Of a stretch of DNA of 64,000 nt, positions 32,682 to 41,900 are shown piece after piece. Source of the DNA: Symsagittifera roscoffensis (lineage: Eukaryota; Xenacoelomorpha; Acoela; Convolutidae); contig NC_087065.1 of assembly GCF_963678635.1 (NCBI RefSeq), forward strand, positions 47,122,381-47,186,380, given 5' to 3'. Position numbers and translations under genes: made by a program. The stretch's first letter is position 1, and each line of letters opens with the position of its first letter. The notes beneath the pieces were generated by a model. It did no database searches. It was not told where the DNA came from and was given only the letters and a program-made list of their open reading frames with translations.

Positions 32682-33047
32682 ATACGAAGGTTTTTCACCG
32701 TGTCTGCCAAAACTGTTTGTTCTCCATTAATAGATAAAAGATCGCTTCAATGGTAACGCTTGTTTGATTTTTGAAATCTTATTTGTTCAACTTTCTCATA
32801 ATTGAAGTCAATTCTGTTTCTGTTGCCCCGGTGATTCTATTATTTAATTCCGTTCGAATCGAAGAAAGGTCAAATCAATTTCCGATAATTTTTGTATCGT
32901 CAGCATATAAAAAGGAAGGGTTGTCAATATTTTCTGGCATATCGTTTATATATAAAGAAAACAAGAAAACTGCCTTAACTGATCCATGTGGACCACCACT
33001 TGTCACATTGCGGGAATGAGACAATGTATTATGAAGAAAAACTATTG
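32676..33047. repeat. 372-bp tandem duplication within LINE RT, copy 1
   Basis: Nearly identical to 33048-33419, with only about two single-base differences (AATACG/AACACG and ATCGTC/ATTGTC). Both copies encode, on the minus strand, the RT palm core. Confidence 0.92.
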
Positions 33048-33475
33048 CACCAAACACGAAGGTTTTTCACCGTGTCTGCCAAAACTGTTTGTTCTCCATT
33101 AATAGATAAAAGATCGCTTCAATGGTAACGCTTGTTTGATTTTTGAAATCTTATTTGTTCAACTTTCTCATAATTGAAGTCAATTCTGTTTCTGTTGCCC
33201 CGGTGATTCTATTATTTAATTCCGTTCGAATCGAAGAAAGGTCAAATCAATTTCCGATAATTTTTGTATTGTCAGCATATAAAAAGGAAGGGTTGTCAAT
33301 ATTTTCTGGCATATCGTTTATATATAAAGAAAACAAGAAAACTGCCTTAACTGATCCATGTGGACCACCACTTGTCACATTGCGGGAATGAGACAATGTA
33401 TTATGAAGAAAAACTATTTGTTTTCTGTTTGTGAGATAAGATGCGAAAAATTGAAGAAACTCATGGTCGAAGCCA
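32875..33475 (-). pseudogene. LINE reverse transcriptase palm core, duplicated
   Basis: From about 33475 the minus strand reads KLAKTGFDHEFLQFFASYL, then NRKQIVFLHNTLSHSRNVTS, GGPHGSV, and FLYADDTKIIGN. The last holds the catalytic Y-x-DD pair. The segment from FLHNTLSH to past YADD is present twice because of the 372-bp duplication. Confidence 0.85.
33048..33419. repeat. 372-bp tandem duplication within LINE RT, copy 2
   Basis: Directly adjoins copy 1. On the minus strand it is the first copy met, so the RT has its substrate-binding and catalytic block twice. Confidence 0.92.
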
Positions 33476-33496
33476 GTTTTGGCAAGCTTGTATAAA

Positions 33497-33570
33497 ATTA
33501 TGTTTTGTACTTGAATAAAAACAAACTGTTGCCAATTTCACTGACATTATTCAAAAACGATTTAATTTTG
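33497..33570 (+). repeat. 74-bp inverted copy of 32344-32417 inserted in LINE RT
   Basis: This stretch is the exact reverse complement of 32344-32417. On the plus strand it encodes the LINE peptide LNKNKLLPISLTLFKNDLIL, the sense of which belongs on the minus strand 1.1 kb away. It is bounded by a 17-base direct repeat, TTGTATAAAATTATGTT, at 33488-33504 and 33568-33584. Confidence 0.92.
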
Positions 33571-34127
33571 TATAAAATTATGTTATGGCTAATAGAGTCG
33601 AAAGCTTTTGCAATATCTAAAAGCAGTGTAATACGTAATTCTCCTTGTTCTAATTTCTTGTATACAATATCACAGTACAATATAAGGTTTGCCACAGTTG
33701 AATGATGGTTTCTAAAACCATGTTGGTTTAAACACAATTTTCTTTGAATGAACCCTTTTATCTTGTTATATAAAACTCGTTCAAATATTAAGGCGAGTGC
33801 AGGAAGTATTGAAAAAGGCCTATAAATTTCAATTTTCCTACGAGAAGCTTTTTTGTCAAAAGATTATTGTGTGCTACTTTCCAGATATCTGGAAACTGTT
33901 TATTACTGACTATGCAAATTAAACAGTTCAACAATATCATTCAAACAGAACTTTAAAACGATAACTAATATGTTGGGAGATATACCATCAACTGAATTTG
34001 TTCCTGACTTGCATTTACCCAATTCGTTAAAAATTTCGCATTGCGAAACGAAAGTATCTGATAAGTGTATTCCTGGAAAAATTCTTTCGCTTGTAACATT
34101 CAATGGTTCATTGTCTATTCTGAACAC
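33498..34127 (-). pseudogene. LINE reverse transcriptase, N-terminal palm and fingers
   Basis: FNELGKCKSGTNSVDGISPN (34060-34000) matches the start of LINE RTs. CLNQHGFRNHHSTVANLIL then LLDIAKAFDSISHNIILYKI (33737-33580) supplies the Q-x-GFR block and the first catalytic Asp. After ILYKI the frame is interrupted by the 74-bp inverted insertion at 33497-33570. Confidence 0.85.
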
Positions 34128-34499
34128 AGATGCTAGAAACTCATCAAAACATCACAGATTGCAAAATCGAAGCATAAACAGGTATTTTTGTATGACATTT
34201 TCTTGGGCACTTTTGCCTTTCCATTCGTCGATCCGAGAAATATGAAAGTCATTTTCAAATCGAAGTCTTTCATTGACTCAAAGTAATTAGTTTTGTCCAG
34301 TTCTAAAGAATCATTCAAATCTTGCTTGCAGCGTTTAACTTTCTCGTCAGAATAATTTGCCGTCTGAAGGCGATGACGTCTGAAGGCGATGCCGTCTGAA
34401 GGCGATTTTCAGCATTTATTGAGTGTGAAGACATCCAATGGGGGAATTAGAGCGACGAATTGTATTTTTTGGAATATATTTATCAACGGCGTGATAATA

Positions 34500-35267
34500 T
34501 CACCCATAGAACTTTTTAAGCATTCTGTTTGCATCATTCGGGCATTGAAGTCTTTTGTTGAAGAAAAACAAACGCAATGATTCGGAGTCTGCTTTGCAAA
34601 TACAGTAACGGTTTAGATTTATCTGTTCCGTTTTAATTTCAAATGCTATTTGACAGGAAAGTGCAGGATCATCTGAGAAGCTTTGGTTTATTTCGAAGTT
34701 AGTACATAAAAAAGAATTGTCTGTTAATATTACGTCTCGCTGTAAAAGCTCCCTATCTGTCAGTAAACCAAGGTTGAAGTTCGCAATTATTTTCAAAAAA
34801 CTAGGGTCACGTTTGTCATCACTTGATAAAGTATTCTAATCAACTGAAGTTAAGTTCAGATCGCCGCATAAAATCCATTGCGTTGTGTTCAAGTTAGATT
34901 CTACTATACGAAAGTTGAGTTGTTTGTTCACTTCACTCAAAAAATTTTCAAATATTATTCCGTTTAGAGTATAAGGACTGTCATGCGGTGGATTGTAAAT
35001 GGCTGTTACGCAAAGCATTAGTTTATTCAGCTTCACAAACAAATATGAACCAAGGTCAAAAATGACTGATTGATCATCGATGACATTTAATTTAGAAGAT
35101 GTTTTAACCGCAATTAGGACTCCTCCATGAGGTACACTTTCCCTATCAGAACGGTGAATTACTTCATAAACATCTGTGCAGAAAATTGCAGTATTTTCAA
35201 CATGTTTATCAAACAATGTCAGGTTGATCGATTCGCAAAAAATAGTCCAGCTTGATTTTCCGTTCAA
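34500..35267 (-). pseudogene. LINE apurinic/apyrimidinic-type endonuclease domain
   Basis: SDRESVPHGGVLIAVKTSSK matches the R-x-DR/GGGV-x-I block. LCVTAIYNPPHDSPY matches the Y-x-P/YNPP block, and WILCGDLNLTSVD holds the catalytic GD-x-N. The region to 34500 (DNSFLCTNFEINQSFSDDPA) carries a decayed S-D-H-x-P end (here SDDPA). In active LINEs this domain nicks target DNA to prime reverse transcription. Confidence 0.8.
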
Positions 35268-35359
35268 ATGTTAAAATTGGTCTGCAATTAAGTGACAAAA
35301 GCTTTATGTCCTTTAGTAGTCAAGAGGAAGAGTTTCCCTTACCAAGAATTCGATCACAC

Positions 35360-35938
35360 TCAGGGTTCCAGATTTTTTTTGAATTCTGATTTTTCTTTTT
35401 GCATCAAAGTACTCAAATTGTATCTGTATTTCAGAATTTTCCTCTCATTCTGATAGTCCGCATAATTCATGAATTCCTTGATATACATATTCGAGTTCTT
35501 TAGCTTTCTCAATGACAGAAAAATAAGTTTATGATGCCAAGGAGATGGAATGTAAAAGACAAGAGGTCTTGAATTGTAAGGTTGTTCTTTAAGAAGTCTA
35601 AAACAGTCGCTCACGGTTATTTCTTTAAGTTCCATCCTGTCTCTGAACATTTGCAGCAAACTATTTCTGTCCCTTTCAATTTGTACAACTTTATCGTCTT
35701 GTATATTTTCTGCTAATCCATATATCACTAGTTTCTTTCCAATAAGCCTAGAGTCTGTTTTAGCTTGGTTTGGGATGGGAGCATTATTAGATGTTGTAGA
35801 TAAACTGCTCTGGTTTGTTATATTTTCGCGCAAAACGCTAATATATATCTCAATTGAGGAAAAATCGTTGCCCGTTCTAATGGACTGCTTCAAAGAAGCA
35901 AGGTTTTTTATATCCGAAGTTTCTTTCTGAATAGACAA
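35360..35938 (-). pseudogene. LINE ORF1 protein (nucleic-acid-binding, RRM-like)
   Basis: 192 codons. Residues about 67-165 read KKLVIYGLAENIQDD, then KEITVSDCFRLLKEQ, RPLVFYIPSPWHHKLIFLSL and MYIKEFMNYADYQNERK. This is the ORF1 core seen in many CR1/L2/Jockey LINEs: V-I-x-G-L, then D-C-x-R-L, R-P-L-x-x, K-x-L-K-N, and x-x-x-D-x-x-ER. The N-terminus is coiled-coil-like and polar. The N-terminal zinc segment is in another frame upstream. Confidence 0.8.
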
Positions 35939-36138
35939 TATTTGGTCGCTTATCTGTTGTATTGACAGTTTACATCGGCTAAATCGTTTTGGATCGCTAA
36001 GTTTGCCTTTTGGATTTCGTTTAAGATTTTCTCGGATTGTTTCAATTTATCACTTTTTTTTTGTCTAAAGACTCCTCGCTTTTCCAGAATAAACCTTTTA
36101 CTTTGCCTAAATTTTGGAGGACTTTCTCAGGCAATTTG

Positions 36139-36234
36139 TTAGTCATCGTGAAACCAGGTTTCGCAAATGTCACATGAATGACAATTAAATTCGCATTCAT
36201 TTCCGCAAATTTTACATGGATATTCAGGATCTTC
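36139..36234 (-). pseudogene. PHD-like zinc-binding segment of LINE ORF1
   Basis: The minus strand reads EYPCKICGNECEFNCHSCDI, then CETWFHDD, before a stop. Cys pairs C-x2-C and C-x2-C followed by W-F-H match the PHD/RING-type finger found at the N-terminus of ORF1 in several LINE clades. The rest of the finger is lost to the stop at 36139. Confidence 0.65.
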
Positions 36235-36372
36235 AAGTAATAAAACACATCTGTTTATTAGACGTTTTACGTTTCATTTTTGGCATTTTCCTGGTAAAAC
36301 TTGGGGGAATGATTGGATTGATCTCACTAAGCTGAACGATCCGCTCCAAATCTCAATTGAATCCGGATGCCT

Positions 36373-36621
36373 TCAATCCAGCCCAAGTGTCCACCAATAG
36401 GGATCAGTTGGAGTGTTCTTCAAAAATCCACTACAGGGTATATTTCTGTTCAGGCCCCCCACGCGCACAGATTCACTGGTCAGCTTGGTTTTCAGGTCCC
36501 CCACGCGCTTAGTTTCTTTGGAGATGCGCACAGATTTACTGCTCAGCTTGGATTTCAGGCTCACCACGCGCTTAGTTTCACTGGTGATCTGATATAGTAT
36601 TGGGACGCAAAAAGGAAGCAA
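36373..36621 (-). other. Two-and-a-half 63-bp repeats encoding a heptad-like peptide
   Basis: 36463-36525 and 36526-36588 are 63-bp direct repeats. On the minus strand each reads as 21 residues (SETKRVVSLKSKLSSKSVRI and SKETKRVGDLKTKLTSESVR), that is three heptads, suggesting a coiled coil. It lies just upstream of the LINE ORF1 and may be its 5' region. An independent gene is possible but unsupported. Confidence 0.4.
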
Positions 36622-38610
36622 TTTTATTTAAAACAGAAATATTTTTAGATACATTTTTTTTTCAAAGCAAACCGCACGTGCAAACTGCAATATAATTTAG
36701 TGGATCGGTGAGCGTTACTTCATTTTTTTTCTTTGTTTTTCAGTTCTTTGTTGGGTTAAAGGAAACTGAGTTTCGTGTATTGAGTGTTAAAAACTTCATC
36801 CATGTTTAGCTTCAAATTTTTCTGCCATTAAGGGATTTTTCAGACCCTTCCACAGATTTGGTTCTAATTACGGGGCCAACCACTTCAGAACATCTTTCTC
36901 GTTCGCTGTTTTTCCATCAAAACATGTTTCAGGTTTTATGAAATAGGGTAATAGGGCTTGAAAGGTTATCTAGTTTGCGTTCATCGCGCTTCTGTGCTAG
37001 TTTTTTCTTCTTAAGATAATGACTTGATTTTAAGAACATCATCGCAAACAATAAAAGTGTGATCGCTCGTTTTATTGACACTTCAAAACCTTCTCGAAAT
37101 TTGTGCTTGACCATTTTCGAAGCTCAACTCTTATACCTAGCTTCACAGCTTCGAAAAATTAAGGTTGATATTTAAACCGATGTCCAGAAGTTACTGATCA
37201 ATTTGCCGAAAAATTCGCATCTTAAATGAAACAACGTGACAATTGTGTAGGAAAGCACACGTCACCCCTAATATTGAATCTCAAATTTCATCAACTGAAT
37301 CATCTATTACTAAAATAACAGCCATTTGAACTACTTTCATGCCCTCATGAATAGTCTTAAATCCAATCGAGCTGTTTTCGAACAACTTGGAAACGCGATA
37401 TACAATATTGGGCAACGAATACATCTACTTAAACGCTGAAATTCTCATGCCTTAAGTGCCTGATAGCTCTCGATGGCTCCCTTGAAGTGCCAGCTGGCCA
37501 TGATTACACAACATAGCCATTTTCAACGGTTATACAGGGCTGTATCTGATTAAACTGACATAAAATTCTGCTTGTCTTCAGCGGTCAAATATGCGGTGTG
37601 AAAGTCGAGGCATGTAAATTCTATCTTCTGGAAAATTTGCTACTGAGCTCAAAATAAAACCATAATTTGGAGCCTTTTATTTCGAATGAGCAGACAGGAT
37701 AAAATAAATCGTTCATTTATCAGTCAAAATTGACATATTGACAGTAAAAATACAATAAAATTCCGAATTATTGCAAAATAGAGTTCTACAGTGAAAATCT
37801 ACGTAATGATTCATAAATGTTCATTTTAATTAAATAAATATTCCATTGCTGAGTAGATGATTGATTCTAGCAGAGATGGGTTTACTACTTCCTTGTATGT
37901 TAACAAAGAAACAAAGAGCTAACCATCAAACAAATGCACTGACCTTAACACTACACCAGGGAAATCAATCCAAAAAACAACCCACGCAGAGCGTATTTCG
38001 ATTTTGAAAATAACGCAGAGACAGGGGCTTAAGTAATCTAATTACAAATTTTACAAAATCCAGACTTTTGATTGAAGCGGGTTTTGCCCTACATTTTGAA
38101 TTAGAAATGCAATATGCTAGAGATACAAAGTGATAGCAACGCGCATCTATGGGGTAAAATATGCACGTGAGGTTACTTACTAGACTACACATGATGGACG
38201 GTTTATAAAGCCCTGCTGTACCAACTGAGCCTATCATTTTCTATCCCCTGAGATTCACCTGCAAGGAGTTCTAACCTCATTAGATTTAGAGTTAGAACAC
38301 GTTGCACTCGTTAACAATTGACTGCAGAATGTAACGCAAAAAACGGAAAGCTTTGCATCAAGGCGCGAAGAAACATGAATTAAACTTTTTAGTAACTTAA
38401 CTTCCTCGAGCAGAGCATTTCATTTTTTTTGAAGATACATTTATATTTTGTTAATTTGGGATCTGATCTCTGCAGCCAAAAATCATACAGAGGATAGTTT
38501 TGATACGTTAACTCAATTTACTTCGAAAGAAATAAGTTCAGACCACTTATGTTCGAGCTGCGTATTCAACAATTTAGATAGACAATGACCTATTTAAACT
38601 AATTCTTCTG
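36622..38610. other. Region downstream of the MAGUK stop: nothing recognised
   Basis: AT-rich single-copy-looking sequence between the LINE and the MAGUK stop codon. On the minus strand it should hold the MAGUK 3' UTR. AATAAA on that strand occurs near 37680, but I cannot place the cleavage site. No protein domain is recognised. Confidence 0.4.
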
Positions 38611-38985
38611 CTAACTGAGTTGATTACTAGCACTGTTGTTTTTAACCGACCCATTGCTACTTTTCAGTTGAGTTCTTTGCTGTTGACTCAGAGCTATACT
38701 CTCACTGTTCAATGTAGAGTTCGTCGCCTGAGGAGCATTCGTAGCTGATAATGATGATGAGAAGTAGGATGAAGAGGTGGCGGCGGAGCCTTGCGGGTGC
38801 ACCGAGGATGAGACCCAGCTGATAGGAACCCACTCGTGAGCATTCGTACACACTCTGTCGAATGCGCCCCGAATGAGTTCGACTGTTTTCGCGATCTGTC
38901 GGTTCTCTAGTTGCATGTCGAAGAGTGCTCGGTAGTGTCTGTCTATTTCGTTGGAGACATGCAACAGCTGTTCAAGCGATTGAGC
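38611..38985 (-). CDS. MAGUK exon 12 (GK end and C-terminal tail)
   Basis: Reads AQSLEQLLHVSNEIDRHYRA, then TVELIRGAFDRVCTNAHEWV and PISWV, the end of the GK domain. About 63 further residues (Ser/Thr/Asn/Gln-rich, ending SASNQLS) extend past the point where most MPP proteins end. Acceptor TGTTTTTCAG. Confidence 0.93.
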   Translation of the reverse strand, partial: AQSLEQLLHVSNEIDRHYRALFDMQLENRQIAKTVELIRGAFDRVCTNAHEWVPISWVSSSVHPQGSAATSSSYFSSSLSATNAPQATNSTLNSESIALSQQQRTQLKSSNGSVKNNSASNQLS

Positions 38986-41900
38986 CTGAAAAACAATTAA
39001 GGCATTACAAGTTTGAAGTCCATCATGATAAGTATTCCTTCTTTGCTTGAGGTTGATACAACGTATCCCAGATAACCAAACACAATCACGAAACAACAGT
39101 GCATTGCAGAACGGTTTCTCTTTTCCCAGCTGATGTTTCCCTTTTCCTGCTCGACAAAATGGCTTTAAAACTTTTTTTCTCGGTTGACTTACTATACTTG
39201 CGTCGTCACGAGACGAGCTGTCGAATGTCCTAGGCGCGTCAACAAAGACAACATAAGGCATGTATTTGGAATTCCTCAACTTCTTGATAGACTGAAACAT
39301 AAAACAATTCCACATCGAAAACTGTTATTTTGCCTTATAAAAGCCTGTCATCATGGTTTACAACGTACTATTAATGAGTGACATATGAATGAATGCTTTC
39401 ATCTGCGGGATTGTTATAAAGATCTAATACGCTCGCTAATTGAAATTTTTCTTTGATCCAATAAGTGATGCAAACTGTCTCATTGAGTCAAAACATCGCC
39501 AACAGAAGGTTGGAAAAGTGTAGTATAAGAACAAGGAAACCGAAAGAAAAATGGATTTAAAAAGTTAATAATTTTGCTATTTTCGAATTTCAAAGAAAAA
39601 ATATCAGGTTACAGCTATTTGAGTTTCAAGAACAATTTACGATTCACACTTTTAGATAAAAATGACCCAAATAAAATAAACTGGATCATTGATTAAATTT
39701 TCTTTTCCGCTGGAAAATCCAAAAACAAAATTCCTTTTTCGAAACTTGAATTCTACTACGTTTTTCGTGACCTTTACGCAGTAGCAGATTTAGGGGGGGG
39801 GGGGGGGGGGGGTGGGTTCGAATATCTGCCGACCCAAAGGCCCCCTCCCCTTTGTACTATATTGAGAAGATATCCATTTTTGGCTGACTAACCCTAAAAT
39901 TGTTCCAAAGGCACCATCGGCGCCAAAATAAACTAATTTTGAGGTTGGAGCTCGCGCCAAAAAAACGGTTTTTTTTTGGTAAGCTTAAAAACGTTTTTTT
40001 TTGGTTTGTTCAAAAAATTGCCAGCGGCGCAGAAAACGGTCGAAATAGGGTCTTTATGATGATTTGGGAGAGCTCAGAAAATCAATTTGTTTGACCTTTT
40101 GAAAATCCGCCTTCCCCTCGAGAAAACCCTAGATCCGCCCCTGCCTTTACCAGACATGTTTGATAGTGGCGTTTGTTTTCTTTTGAAAAAGGAAGTAAAC
40201 TGAACTTAACAGCCAATCAAAAGTCAAACCGTGAATTTTTTTTTTGAAAAATCAGGACTTTTTCTGGGATAAAAAAACAAAAAATCATCATCATGACCTA
40301 TATATGAGTGTGCACTACGCTTATCGAGACTTAAAACTGACTTCGTTCTTTAACAATAAATTAATTGAGTTGAATGGAACTTAAAAGGGTTATGGCCTCA
40401 CATCTGGTTCGATGTCCATGACTGGAATGAGATTTGAGGCCATGATGCGGTCTATGGTGTCGTACTTGGTGCCGAACCAGGCCTCGTTGTACTTGCCCAC
40501 CTCCAGGTACTCTCCCCTGTTGGCCGAGGCCACTAACTCATGGTGGGGCACATGGTGGAACAGTGAGTTGCCATTCTCGTCTACAGCATCACTGTCCACA
40601 GGCTTACTCGTATCTGAACAAACCCACAAAACCCAAATATGTAGCCCAAAAAGTCCCACCGTATTTTAAACAGAGACAAACAAGGTTTTGCGAATTCAAT
40701 CGAGACTAGAGTTACAAAACTTGATTGAATCTCAAGTAGAATTGGACAACATCAGTCAAAAAACCCCATAGAAAGGAAAACTATCGGAAGCTAAATCAAA
40801 TTCAATATCATAATTTTCAAGGACTCATTAAGAATATAAATAAATTCTTCTGTAAAACCAAAATGAACTTGACTGCATTCGGAATTTGTCAATAGGCTAA
40901 CATGTGTGCAGACTCACGTGGTTTTGGGTATGCGAAGCGGTGGTCGACCTGAATGAGTGCATTCTTGATGCTTCTCCTGCCGACTCCAGGTGCGCCTACT
41001 AGCAGCAGACTCCTGCGAGGCATGCACTCCTTCAGCTGCACTACCCGCTCATAGATCTCATCCTCACTCAGCTCCACCACATTCAGTCTCTTGTTCTTCC
41101 GCCGCGAGAAGAAGCCACATGTCGACCTGCATTAATCGTCACAATTAAACGCATGAGAACTAGTTTTTAACTTAACCATCACCACTTAAGACTTGAACCG
41201 GTTTTGTTTCTAGACCGTCTCTGAAACGGCATAAAGAGTGATCCGTTTATGCCTTTAGATGTTTTGTATCATCTCTCTGAATGAATAATGAATCTAGGGC
41301 CATAAAATTTCAAATCTAATAGCAAAAAATCCAGGGCCATAAAATTCAGCCGCTATGGCTCAACGTATATTATTATTTCCGGACTCAAGGAAGCTTGTTA
41401 GAAAATATTGATATAAAATGCAATATACCTAATTTTTTCCGCACTTGTCAGCTGTTCGTTTCTTATCGTCTCCATCCTCCACAAACACGAAGGCACCAGA
41501 CCCACTTTGCGACCACCCGACTGACCCCCACTGCTACTCAACACACTCCCACCCTTCTCCAGCACTTCCAGATCTTCTGGCACCGAATTGGCAGACTCAT
41601 TCGCTCTGCATACTATTCTGGCCTGCCACCACCTTTGATTTTCAGTGAGTGGCGTCATCGCGTGTCCGCCGCCACCGGATATTGAAGATTTATTAAAATC
41701 TGATGAGTTACCGGAGAACTGAAATAAAAGATCACCAGATTAAATATTAAAAACACTTTTTTCAGAAAATTATCGAAACGAACCAAGCTTATGACATCAA
41801 CTGACATTGAATTAGTATCATTTAAGGCAATATCATTCCTTTTGACTATTTCACCAAGCTTGGACATAATTAGTACCCAAACTGGGATACGTATTCATAA

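Larger units (their letters stand above)
31911..36240 (-). mobile_element. Degenerate non-LTR retrotransposon (Jockey/CR1-like LINE)
   Basis: The minus strand carries, in order, a PHD-like zinc segment (36234), ORF1 (35938-35360), apurinic-type endonuclease (35267-34500), reverse transcriptase (34127-32445) and the C-terminal region (to 32021). This order is that of Jockey/CR1/L2-group LINEs. Numerous stops and frameshifts, a 372-bp internal duplication and a 74-bp inverted insertion show it is dead. Confidence 0.9.

Noticed and set aside
38180-38245. Minus-strand GGCTCAGTTGGTACAGCAGG, a good tRNA D-arm or box A.
   Set aside because: No box B or T-arm follows at the right distance and the anticodon arm does not fold. 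It may be chance or a very worn relic.
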